Positions 46,384 through 54,321 of a stretch of 64,000 nucleotides of DNA are shown here, in pieces. The notes beneath the pieces were generated by a model. That model was given only the letters and a program-made list of their open reading frames with translations, did not search any database and was not told the origin of the DNA. The position numbers and the translations under genes were made by a program. How positions within the stretch are numbered: position 1 is the stretch's first letter; each line of letters starts with the position of its first letter. The stretch comes from Rhodopirellula sp. (GTDB taxonomy: Bacteria; Planctomycetota; Planctomycetia; Pirellulales; Pirellulaceae), in NCBI GenBank assembly GCA_002701385.1, contig NZVD01000071.1:32544-96543 (forward strand). Direction: 5' to 3'.

Positions 46384-48183
46384 TTAGGGACTTACAACGG
46401 AAGCTGATTGCATGGGGTCAGCCTGTGGAAGCAAGATAATGAAGGCCGTTCCGGATTCAGGATGGCTAGTGACGTCGATCGTTCCCCCGAACGCGTTGAC
46501 CAAATGTTTTACTATAGACAGTCCCAGGCCAGTGCCCCCGAGTTCCCGAGAGCGAGCTTTGTCGACGCGATAGAATCGTTCAAAAATACGTTGCAAATGA
46601 TTTTCTGAGATACCAATTCCACTATCTTGTACTCGTATTAACACTTGTTTACTCTCGATCGCAATTTTTACACTAATTTCACCACCTTCTGGTGTGTATT
46701 TAATTGCGTTATCAACCAAGTTGTCGAGGATTTGTCGTATCCCTTCTGTTTCTGCATAAACCATGACTTCACTAGGGTGGTCGACGATTAATACGGTTGA
46801 TTTCTTCTCGGCACGGGGTTGATGGTATTTAATACATTTTTCTAAGACTTCAGCAACGTTCACGATGGTGTATTCATTGGCCTGCGTGCTCGATTCGACG
46901 CGTGCGATACTGAGCAGATCCTGAATTAATAGATTGAGTCGTTCGGATTGTTCGACAATACGCCCTACGAAAGTAAGGTTGTTGTCCTGATCTTCCAGAG
47001 CTCCGTCCAGTAGCGTCTCGGCGTATGCCTGAATCGAAGCCAGTGGCGTCTTGAGTTCGTGCGAAACATTCGCGACGAAATCACGCCTCATGTTTTCCAG
47101 TCGGCGGATTTCTGTAATGTCATGTACTACGATGATCACGCCGGATTCGTCTTTATCTTCGGTGGGAATGGCCGATGCATTAAGCGCCAAATAACGGGTG
47201 GGCGGCCCTAGTAATTCCATTTCACCGCGAAAGTGCTCGCTCGTTTTCTTAGCCTGATTGATGATCGTCTCGACCAACTGATTTCGTATAACTTCCCAGA
47301 TCGGGCGCCCTTGATCTCGCTCTAGATCAAGATCAAACATTTCACATACCGCTTCATTGGCAAACCGAATTCGCTCTTGTTCATCAACCGCGATGACGCC
47401 TTCGTCCATGCCTTCCAACACGGTTAGCAGTTCATGGTGATTTTGTTCGAGTTGAGCCATGCGGTCAGCCAGAGCACTACCGAGTTCATTGAGAAGACGC
47501 CCTAGTTCACTGATTTCGTCTTCGAATCCATGCTTGATCGTCTTGCCCAACTGAAGCATCGTTAGTTCACGAGCTTCTTCGATCAACCTTACGACTGGCC
47601 GAGTCATTCGATAAACCACTAATCCGGTTAAAAGTAATCCGATAACGACTACCACGATAACGAGTTTAGCGATTCGAGATTGAATATCCGCAACTTTGTT
47701 ATTGATTTCAATCGTGCTTAAGGCACAACGAACGCACCCCAGTACTTGTTCCTGGTGTTTGATTCGCACTGCATAGTAAAGCATGCCAATATTGAGCGTA
47801 TTGCTGTGCCGCAGGCTGTGTCCTTCACCATTACTAATCGCTGTCAGCAACTCTTCTCGGTTGGCGTGATTTTCCATGACTTGCGGGTCTTCGTGGGTGT
47901 CGGCATATACTGTCCCATCGAGCGCCACTACGGTAATTCGAGTTGTCGTCTTGGTACTGATGTCTTTAATTACGCCGTGAAGTCGCTGGAAATCATCACT
48001 GAGAATCGTCTTTCTTACAGTTTCTTCCAGAGAAATCGCAGTATTTCGCAGGCGTTGTTGCAACTGATCAGTCAATTGCTCTTTTTGCCATTGAGAAGTG
48101 GTTAAGCCCCCGATGAGTCCCACGATGGCAATGAGGACGGAAAAGTAAACGAACGGTTTCCAGAACAGGCGGGAGGTAAACAT
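46384..48183 (-). CDS. phoR: Phosphate-regulon sensor histidine kinase
   Basis: 599 residues. Membrane helices near 10-30 and 172-192 flank a periplasmic sensor domain. HAMP (~193-245) and PAS (~255-365) domains follow, then HisKA with the phosphoacceptor in FVANVSHELKTPLASIQAYAETLLDG (His ~375). The ATPase domain has DNAIKYTPEGGE (N box), DSGIGI (G1) and GGTGLGLSIVKHLV (G2). The periplasmic domain is much longer than in E. coli PhoR and resembles the B. subtilis PhoR layout. It lies 38 bases after phoB and last in the pst-phoU-phoB-phoR run. It should sense phosphate status through Pst/PhoU. Confidence 0.92.
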   Translation of the reverse strand: MFTSRLFWKPFVYFSVLIAIVGLIGGLTTSQWQKEQLTDQLQQRLRNTAISLEETVRKTILSDDFQRLHGVIKDISTKTTTRITVVALDGTVYADTHEDPQVMENHANREELLTAISNGEGHSLRHSNTLNIGMLYYAVRIKHQEQVLGCVRCALSTIEINNKVADIQSRIAKLVIVVVVIGLLLTGLVVYRMTRPVVRLIEEARELTMLQLGKTIKHGFEDEISELGRLLNELGSALADRMAQLEQNHHELLTVLEGMDEGVIAVDEQERIRFANEAVCEMFDLDLERDQGRPIWEVIRNQLVETIINQAKKTSEHFRGEMELLGPPTRYLALNASAIPTEDKDESGVIIVVHDITEIRRLENMRRDFVANVSHELKTPLASIQAYAETLLDGALEDQDNNLTFVGRIVEQSERLNLLIQDLLSIARVESSTQANEYTIVNVAEVLEKCIKYHQPRAEKKSTVLIVDHPSEVMVYAETEGIRQILDNLVDNAIKYTPEGGEISVKIAIESKQVLIRVQDSGIGISENHLQRIFERFYRVDKARSRELGGTGLGLSIVKHLVNAFGGTIDVTSHPESGTAFIILLPQADPMQSASVVSP

Positions 48184-48221
48184 CGGATTAGTCTTTCGTC
48201 AGCTATTGTTTAGCGAAACGA

Positions 48222-48914
48222 TTAGTAATTACTCCTCAGTCGGTAACCGATACCACGTACTGTTTCGATTAAGTCCGCCTTGCTTCCCATTTTTTTGCGT
48301 AAAGCGCGGATATGAACATCGATCGTGCGTTCCAACACGACAGTATTATCGCCCATGACGGAATCCATCAGATCGTACCGTTTATAAGCTCGTCCCGGAT
48401 GTTCCATCAATTGCCATAACAGGTCAAATTCAGTGGGGGTGAGCGTGACGGATTCCCCATCAATGGATACTCGGAATTGTAAACGATCTAATACAATTCC
48501 ATTGGAGCTGAGCACTTGAGATTCATCCTCCGCTGGCAGATTAGCACGTCGTAAAAGTGATTTTATTCGCTCAATGAGCACTCGCACCTTAAAGGGTTTT
48601 GTGACATAATCGTCCGCTCCCATTTGAAATCCAACCAGTTGATCGACTTCTTCACTCTTGGCAGTCAGCATCATAATCGGGATACGCTTGGTAGAATTAT
48701 TACTGCGTAAATGCCGGCAGACCTCCAGGCCATCCATGCCGGGGAGCATAACGTCCAGTAGTATGATATCGGGCATTAGTTTTTGAACGGCTTCGAGCCC
48801 TCGGGTGCCGTGGTCATAAACATGAACCTGATAACCCAGTGCCTCCAGATTGTATGTCAGAATTTCCTGAAGTTCTGGTTCATCTTCAATGATCAGGACG
48901 GTTTGCTTTGGCAT
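48222..48914 (-). CDS. phoB: Phosphate-regulon response regulator
   Basis: OmpR/PhoB-type regulator. The receiver has VLIIEDEPELQEIL, the phosphoacceptor Asp in DIILLDVMLPGMDG (~53), the switch Thr in MLTAKSE and the Lys in YVTKPF. The C-terminal winged helix shows LTPTEFDLLWQLMEHPGRAYKR and RTIDVHIRALRKKMG...TVRGIGYRL. ATG 48914 is preferred to 48950 because it gives the standard N-terminus MPKQTVLIIEDE and has GGAA nearby. It probably binds the 11-bp-period hexamer arrays upstream of both pstS genes. The promoter of phoB-phoR itself has no clear array. Confidence 0.94.
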   Translation of the reverse strand: MPKQTVLIIEDEPELQEILTYNLEALGYQVHVYDHGTRGLEAVQKLMPDIILLDVMLPGMDGLEVCRHLRSNNSTKRIPIMMLTAKSEEVDQLVGFQMGADDYVTKPFKVRVLIERIKSLLRRANLPAEDESQVLSSNGIVLDRLQFRVSIDGESVTLTPTEFDLLWQLMEHPGRAYKRYDLMDSVMGDNTVVLERTIDVHIRALRKKMGSKADLIETVRGIGYRLRSNY

Positions 48915-49021
48915 TTGTGTTTCCGGCAACCAAGAGTATTCACAATACATAGAGAGTTAATAGTACTTAGTCTATAGTGACACACTGGATACTGCAAAGG
49001 AGTGCAGATTAGGCCGATTAC

Positions 49022-49672
49022 TTAGTGATTGTCACCGAGCAGAGAAGGTACCTGATCACAGATGTTACAGGCCTGATCTCCAATGCGTTCCAAAGCTCGG
49101 GCGATTAGAATTTGTGCCAGCGGACCGGCAATATTAGGCTCTCCTTTTAAAGCTTCCAGCGCCACTTCTTCACTCAAAACTTCTCGCATGATTTGGTCGT
49201 TAAGTGAATCCACGTATTCATCACGATTGCGATACTTTTCCGCTTCTTTTATATCACGATTAATATAGGCTCCGATCGAACCATGGAGCATTTCGGTTAC
49301 TGCCTGTCCCATTTGGATTATTCGAGGTTCTGGTTTCGTTGTCGAACGAGCCATCATCAGTTGAAGCAGTCCGATGACGTTTGTGGCCTGATCACCAATT
49401 CTCTCCAGACTGGAAGTTACATGAGATACCGTGAGTACATATCGCAAATCGGTCGCGACGGGGGAGTAGACTGTCAGGATTCGCACTACTTCCTTGTCGA
49501 TGATATTTTGCATTTCATCCAACATATCTTCAGATGTTTGCAACGCTTCCTCGACATCCTGGGTAAGGTCCTCGAGTGCCTTGACGGCAGTCGTTACCAT
49601 CGACTCGGCCAGCGTACCCATCTCAATAAGCTGGTGGTGGAGTTCAGATAATTCCTGATCGAATCGTCGCAT
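49022..49672 (-). CDS. phoU: Phosphate signalling protein PhoU
   Basis: 216 residues, two three-helix bundles. The PhoU repeats are visible as LIEMGTLAESMVTTAVKAL / VVRILTVYSPVATDLRYVLTVSHVTSSLERIGDQATNV and the matching second set IAGPLAQILIARALERIGDQACNICD; the E-R-I-G-D-Q-A metal-binding motif occurs in both. It transmits Pst status to PhoR. The start overlaps the stop of the preceding pstB by one base (TAATG), so it belongs to the second pst operon. Confidence 0.95.
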   Translation of the reverse strand: MRRFDQELSELHHQLIEMGTLAESMVTTAVKALEDLTQDVEEALQTSEDMLDEMQNIIDKEVVRILTVYSPVATDLRYVLTVSHVTSSLERIGDQATNVIGLLQLMMARSTTKPEPRIIQMGQAVTEMLHGSIGAYINRDIKEAEKYRNRDEYVDSLNDQIMREVLSEEVALEALKGEPNIAGPLAQILIARALERIGDQACNICDQVPSLLGDNH

Positions 49673-50499
49673 TATCCGTAACGTCCCTGAATATACATTT
49701 CTGTCTTTTCATGCTGAGGATTTAAGAACATCTCAGATGTTTTGGTGTGTTCAATGATTTCACCAAGCAGCATGAAAATGCATTCATCGGTCGCGCGTCG
49801 AGCCTGAGCCATATTGTGAGTTACAATGACGACCGTATATTCATCGCGTAAAGATTCGATGAGTGTTTCTACCTTTTCGATACCTTCTGCGTCCAAGGCA
49901 CTACATGGTTCATCCATCAGGATTATATCTGGTTTTAAAGGAAGCAGGCGAGCGATACAAAGTTTTTGCTGTTGTTCGAGAGTTAGCGTTGTTGCTCGTG
50001 ACTTAAGTCGGTCTTTAACTGTGCTCCACAGATCAACTTCGCGTAACGCATTTTCGACGATGTCATTGCGTTCACTCTTGGGAAGGGACTTAAAGGCATC
50101 GTGGATCCCCATTCCGAAAAGCACATTGTCGTAAATTGAGATCGGCAATGGGTTAGGACGCTGGAAAACCATGCCCACACTACGTCGCAGTTGCCGTACT
50201 GAAACATCGGCGTCGTAGATGTTTTTGTCAAGGATCTCAATGTCACCAGTGGTTGTCACGTTGCCGTAACGCTCGTTAATTCGGTTAAAGCATCGCAATA
50301 AAGTGGTCTTTCCACATCCGGAAGGACCAATCAACCCGGTGATAATCCCCTTCTTTATATTCACGGAGACATTCATCAAAGCCTGGAAGTCACCGTACCA
50401 AAGATTGAGTTCATTGGTGCGAATGCTATAGTCTTCGACGTGACTCGCATCAGGCGAGGTGAATTCCCTGGTGACAAGTTTTGGTACTACTGTCGACAT
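49672..50499 (-). CDS. pstB: Phosphate ABC ATPase PstB (second of tandem pair), degenerate signature
   Basis: 275 residues. Walker A is GPSGCGKTTLLR (~57-68), the Q-loop VGMVFQRPNP, Walker [13 protein letters not shown] and the H-loop VIVTHNMAQARR: all canonical. The ABC signature, normally LSGGQQQRL, is LTLEQQQKL (~171-179), losing both glycines. It therefore has good nucleotide-binding and catalytic residues but a poor signature for its partner. The neighbouring ATPase (50499-51251) has the opposite set of defects. The gene overlaps both neighbours by one base (TAATG), which should fix a 1:1 stoichiometry. Confidence 0.92.
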   Translation of the reverse strand: MSTVVPKLVTREFTSPDASHVEDYSIRTNELNLWYGDFQALMNVSVNIKKGIITGLIGPSGCGKTTLLRCFNRINERYGNVTTTGDIEILDKNIYDADVSVRQLRRSVGMVFQRPNPLPISIYDNVLFGMGIHDAFKSLPKSERNDIVENALREVDLWSTVKDRLKSRATTLTLEQQQKLCIARLLPLKPDIILMDEPCSALDAEGIEKVETLIESLRDEYTVVIVTHNMAQARRATDECIFMLLGEIIEHTKTSEMFLNPQHEKTEMYIQGRYG

Positions 50500-51251
50500 T
50501 ATCCAAAGTCTCCCGTGACATAGTCGTAGGTAAGTTGGTTATCTGGTGAAGTAAATAGTTTCTCAGTGGGGCCATACTCCACTAATTCTGATTTATTAAA
50601 GAAAGCAGTTTGATCTGCTAGTCGACGAGCCTGCTGGACCAGATTGGTCACCAGGATGATCGTCATTTCGTCTTTTAATTCTGAAAGTACGTCTTCAATT
50701 TTCATGGTAGTGACCGGATCGATAGCAATCGAGAATTCGTCCAGGCACAAAACATCTGGTGAGTGTGATAATGCGCGGGCGATCGTCAGGCGTTGCTGTT
50801 GTCCACCGGAAAGTTTCGTGCCCAGCATGTGGAGGCGGTCTTTAACTTCGTCCCATAACATGGCTTGCTGGAGACAACGTTGAACAAGTTCCTCCAATTC
50901 GTACTTATCATGGATACCTGATCGACGTGGAGCGTAGGCTACGTTTTCGAAGATGGACATAGGGAGTCCAACCGGCAATGGGAAAACGACTCCGACCTTG
51001 CGTCGTAACTCATATACGTTACGGATAGATCTAACATTAGTACCATTAAACAGGATGTCACCCTTGGTCTTGGCATTATGAATGAATTCTAAGGTCCGAT
51101 TGATGGCCTTGAGAAATGTTGTCTTGCCAGCGTTGGCAGGACCAATGATCCCGAAGATCTCGTTCTTAGGGATCTGTAAATTGATATTCTGGAGGGCTAT
51201 ATCGGATCCGTATGAGACATTTACATCCTGAAATTCAACCTGGTAATTCAT
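50499..51251 (-). CDS. pstB: Phosphate ABC ATPase PstB (first of tandem pair), degenerate Q- and H-loops
   Basis: 250 residues. Walker A is GPANAGKTTFLK (~33-44) and the signature [12 protein letters not shown] is intact. The Q-loop glutamine is replaced by proline (VGVVFPLPVG; usual [10 protein letters not shown]), Walker B reads VLCLDEFSIAID (E kept; the usual P-x-S-A-L-D altered), and the H-loop histidine is missing (LVTNLVQQARR; usual VTHNMQQA). It therefore offers a good signature to a partner but has a damaged catalytic half-site. ATG 51251 is chosen over 51296: it gives the normal PstB N-terminus, does not overlap pstA, and has GGAAG upstream. Confidence 0.9.
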   Translation of the reverse strand: MNYQVEFQDVNVSYGSDIALQNINLQIPKNEIFGIIGPANAGKTTFLKAINRTLEFIHNAKTKGDILFNGTNVRSIRNVYELRRKVGVVFPLPVGLPMSIFENVAYAPRRSGIHDKYELEELVQRCLQQAMLWDEVKDRLHMLGTKLSGGQQQRLTIARALSHSPDVLCLDEFSIAIDPVTTMKIEDVLSELKDEMTIILVTNLVQQARRLADQTAFFNKSELVEYGPTEKLFTSPDNQLTYDYVTGDFG

Positions 51252-51255
51252 CTTG

Positions 51256-52170
51256 CTACCACTTCTTCCTGGAACGTAAGTAAATGCGGAAACCAATGGA
51301 TATGCTGTTTACAGCAATCACTAATCCAATCATCACTGCGGCCGTACCAAATTTAAATGACTCAGGTACGTTTTGCCATTGAGTGGAAATGATGTACAGA
51401 TGGTAAGAAAGTGCCATGAAACGATCTTCTAAACCGTAGGGAACCCAAGCATCCCATCCGGAGTCCGCGACGCGGGAGGAGATCATCGCTCCGGTAAAGA
51501 GAATTGGAGCGGTTTCTCCCGCGGCTCTTGCAACCTGCAGAATAACACCAGTTAATATTCCGCTAATAGAATTAGGCAGCACAATCGTCCGAATGGTTTG
51601 CCATTTAGTCGCTCCCATGTTCCAGCATGCCACCCGGAATGACATGGGTACAGACGCTAACGCTTCTTTGGTGCTGGTAATAATCACAGGCAGTGTCATG
51701 ACGGCAACAGTACATGATGCTGCTAACAGACAACGATCCATCCCCAGAAAATATACAAAGGCGCCTAAGCCAAACAAACCATGCACGATACTTGGTACAC
51801 CAGCAAGATTGACGACTGCCAGATTTATGAATCGAGTAAGCCAGTTATCCCTCGCAAATTCGTTGAGATACACGCCGGCCAGGATTCCAATCGGAGCAGC
51901 AATCAGCAAGGAGACCAGTACCAGAAAGAAGGTACCAATCAGGGGAGCCCAGATACCGCCAGCGGTCATGCGGACTTTCGGGTTTTCCGTCACAAACTCC
52001 ACAGAGAGAGCCGGCCAGGATTTGTAGACCAGAAAAATAATAATGGCCACGACAGGAATAACCAGTAACCAGGTAATGAACTGAGTTGATAGCTGGATTA
52101 ACTTTTCTTTTTTCCGAGCCTGACGTTCCTGGTTAGTAGCGGCAAACGGATTTTTTAGTTCGTTACTCAT
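51256..52170 (-). CDS. pstA: Phosphate ABC permease PstA (short form)
   Basis: 304 residues, six membrane helices. The permease signature ('EAA' loop) is TSTKEALASVPMSFRVACWNMGATKWQTIRTIVLPNSISGI (~167-207), and the N-terminal GIWAPLIGTFFLVLVSLLIAAPIGILAGVYLNEFA is typical of PstA. It forms the channel with PstC (52163-53140), whose 3' end it overlaps by eight bases, and with the two-ATPase pair that follows four bases downstream. Confidence 0.94.
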   Translation of the reverse strand: MSNELKNPFAATNQERQARKKEKLIQLSTQFITWLLVIPVVAIIIFLVYKSWPALSVEFVTENPKVRMTAGGIWAPLIGTFFLVLVSLLIAAPIGILAGVYLNEFARDNWLTRFINLAVVNLAGVPSIVHGLFGLGAFVYFLGMDRCLLAASCTVAVMTLPVIITSTKEALASVPMSFRVACWNMGATKWQTIRTIVLPNSISGILTGVILQVARAAGETAPILFTGAMISSRVADSGWDAWVPYGLEDRFMALSYHLYIISTQWQNVPESFKFGTAAVMIGLVIAVNSISIGFRIYLRSRKKW

Positions 52171-53140
52171 TTCCCTGCACCTTTATTCCTTTCACAATCA
52201 GATCTGCTGTCAGATTGATAATGAAGGCAAAGACAAACAGCACTACGCCAATTAGGAATAGAGTGTGATAGTGCATGTCTCCGCGTACCGCCTCGCCAAG
52301 TTCTGCAGCGATCGTAGCAGTTAATGTACGAACCGGATCAAAGATACTTGTTGGCATCATGACAGAGTGACCGGTACACATAAGAACAGCCATCGTCTCA
52401 CCAATACCCCGTCCAATCCCCAGCAGCACGGCAGCCAATAATCCATTCTTAGCTGCAGGGAAGAGCACCTTATAGACCATTTCCCAACGATTAGCACCTA
52501 ATGCGATTCCAGCCTCTCGAAAAGAATCGGGGACGGCTCGTAAGGCGTCTTCCGAAACAGAAACGATAATCGGGACACTCATTAACGCTAAAACTATACC
52601 CGCATTAAGAATGTTGAGCCCCACCGGCTCGCCGGTCATATCAACGAGCATCGGATTTAAGACTACCAAGCCAATGAATCCCCAAACCACTGAGGGAATA
52701 GCTGCTAATAGCTCAATCAGAACCTTGAGAATTTCTCGTGGTTTGCCCCGAGCAAATTCAGATACATAGACGGCGGCACCAAGTCCCAAGGGGACGGCAA
52801 TAACCATGGAAAGAATGGTGACCGAAAGTGTTCCCACCATCAACGCGAGAATACCAAAGGTAGGTTTCTTAGCAGATTCAGGAATCCACTTCGGACTGGT
52901 GGTGAATTCCACCAAATCCAGCTGTTCCACTTCGCCCTGAATAGCACCTTCTTCTAGCCCGGTAATGGCGGGGAGACTCTCTTTAAATACAAAGAAGAAG
53001 ATTGCCATTACAAAAATAATGGCGCTCCAACCACAGAGATGGATGAGCCCCACTACCGCGGGTTCGGTAAAGTCAATCACCTTTTCAATTCCCCGCCGCA
53101 GAGAAAACCCCTGGCTGGTTGTTGGTGACGATTCTGACAT
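52163..53140 (-). CDS. pstC: Phosphate ABC permease PstC (short form)
   Basis: 325 residues, six membrane helices. Family motifs are FGILALMVGTLSVTILSMVIAVPLGLGAAVYVSEFA (~94-129), AAIPSVVWGFIGLVVL (~147-162), and the EAA loop VSEDALRAVPDSFREAGIALGANRWEMV (~195-222). A short soluble insert follows the first helix (~50-85). It is transcribed 50 bases after the phosphate-binding protein gene and overlaps pstA. Confidence 0.94.
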   Translation of the reverse strand: MSESSPTTSQGFSLRRGIEKVIDFTEPAVVGLIHLCGWSAIIFVMAIFFFVFKESLPAITGLEEGAIQGEVEQLDLVEFTTSPKWIPESAKKPTFGILALMVGTLSVTILSMVIAVPLGLGAAVYVSEFARGKPREILKVLIELLAAIPSVVWGFIGLVVLNPMLVDMTGEPVGLNILNAGIVLALMSVPIIVSVSEDALRAVPDSFREAGIALGANRWEMVYKVLFPAAKNGLLAAVLLGIGRGIGETMAVLMCTGHSVMMPTSIFDPVRTLTATIAAELGEAVRGDMHYHTLFLIGVVLFVFAFIINLTADLIVKGIKVQGNE

Positions 53141-53190
53141 AGAATTCGTTGTCCTGAATATGAGTTTGGAGGAAGATTAGTTTTCGGTCT

Positions 53191-54093
53191 CTATTTGACC
53201 GGAACGTATCCCATCTCACTCACGATTCCCTGACCGTTTTCACCCAGAATCCAGTCCAGATAGGTTTGCAGAGTATCATTCGGTTCACCAGCTGTGTAAA
53301 TCATCAGCGGTCGCGCAATCGGATAAGTACCGTTGATCACGTTGTCAGCGGTTGGAGCCACGGCATCTCCGTCATCGGTTGATTTAATTTTCAACATTTT
53401 GACGTTGTCGGTAGCATAGCCCATGCCAGAATATCCGATGGCCGAAGCGGTTTTTTCCACCATAGATACTACGTCGGATGATCCCGAAAGGTCGATCGAA
53501 CCTAATTTGAAGTCGTTATCCTTTAGGACTGCCTCACGGAAGTAAGCGTATGTCCCCGAGTTGTTCTGGCGACTTACCCGCACGATTTCATCCGAACCAC
53601 CAGGAAGCTCTATATCCAATTCACTCCATTTGGAAATCTTTCCACCATCAGCATAAATCGACTCGAGTTGCGATAACGTGATTTCTTCCAATGGATTGTC
53701 CTTGTGAACGTAGACTGCCAGTGCATCCTGCCCAACGACGTATTCGACAGGCGCGACTCCGAGTTCACTTTCTGCCCGAGCCTTCTCTTTGTCTTTCATT
53801 TTACGACTGGCGTTGGCCATATCTGCCAAACCTTGAATCAGACTGGAAATACCTACACCAGAGCCCCCACCCGATACTTCAATTGTGACATCGGAATTAT
53901 CAGCCTGATATTTTTCAGACCATGCTTGAGCCAGATTGACCATGGTGTCAGAACCCTCGACCTGGATTGTTTTGTCATCTGAAGAGGATTCAGTTCCATT
54001 TTGAGAGCTTCCATCGTCCTTGGATCCGCACCCATTAAAGAAGAGAGTTGCTAACAGCATAAAGATAACGCTTGCTTTAACGGTCAGTTTCAT
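53191..54093 (-). CDS. pstS: Phosphate-binding lipoprotein PstS (second system)
   Basis: 300 residues. It has a lipoprotein signal peptide, with the Cys in LFFNGCGSK (~22) expected to be lipidated, then a Ser/Asn/Asp-rich linker. The phosphate-site motifs are VEGSDTMVNLAQAW (~47-60), VEVSGGGSGVGISSLIQG-type loop (~71-90), SRQNNSGTYAYFREAVL (~174-190) and ASAIGYSGMGYA (~212-223). It should capture phosphate at the outer face of the membrane for PstCA. Upstream is a four-unit Pho box (54164-54202). Confidence 0.93.
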   Translation of the reverse strand: MKLTVKASVIFMLLATLFFNGCGSKDDGSSQNGTESSSDDKTIQVEGSDTMVNLAQAWSEKYQADNSDVTIEVSGGGSGVGISSLIQGLADMANASRKMKDKEKARAESELGVAPVEYVVGQDALAVYVHKDNPLEEITLSQLESIYADGGKISKWSELDIELPGGSDEIVRVSRQNNSGTYAYFREAVLKDNDFKLGSIDLSGSSDVVSMVEKTASAIGYSGMGYATDNVKMLKIKSTDDGDAVAPTADNVINGTYPIARPLMIYTAGEPNDTLQTYLDWILGENGQGIVSEMGYVPVK

Positions 54094-54163
54094 TATTTAG
54101 TTCCCGCAAATATGAAAAAAGTCGATGATAGAAGTAAATATCCCCCCAAATTTAGGTGGTTAG

Positions 54164-54202
54164 TGTTAATGAATAGTAAAATAAGTATTAAGAAAATATT
54201 AA
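54164..54202 (-). promoter_or_regulatory. Pho box array upstream of second pst operon
   Basis: Read on the minus strand: TTAATA-N5-TTAATA-N5-TTTACT-N5-TTAACA, four hexamers at exact 11-base period (forward positions 54197, 54186, 54175, 54164). This matches the TTAACA-type direct repeats bound by Bacillus PhoP and similar PhoB sites. It is about 70 bases upstream of the pstS start. Confidence 0.75.
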
Positions 54203-54244
54203 GAATGGGATATCTATTGGGGCTAGTGTATGAGTTGAGGCCTC

Positions 54245-54287
54245 AAAAAAAACCCCAACCCGAGGTTTTGCTTACCTCAGGTTAGGG
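54245..54287 (-). terminator. Rho-independent terminator of the repeat-protein gene
   Basis: On the minus strand CCCTAACCTGAGGT and ACCTCGGGTTGGGG pair (12 pairs, two mismatches) around a seven-base loop, followed by eight Ts. It lies 35 bases after the stop of the 393-residue protein and separates it from the second pst operon. Confidence 0.9.
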
Positions 54288-54321
54288 CTCTCAGATCCAC
54301 TATTTTAGCGTCTTTATCGGT

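Noticed and set aside
48915..49021. Pho box upstream of phoB-phoR
   Set aside because: Only isolated TTAA-like hexamers are present, with no 11-base-period repeat.
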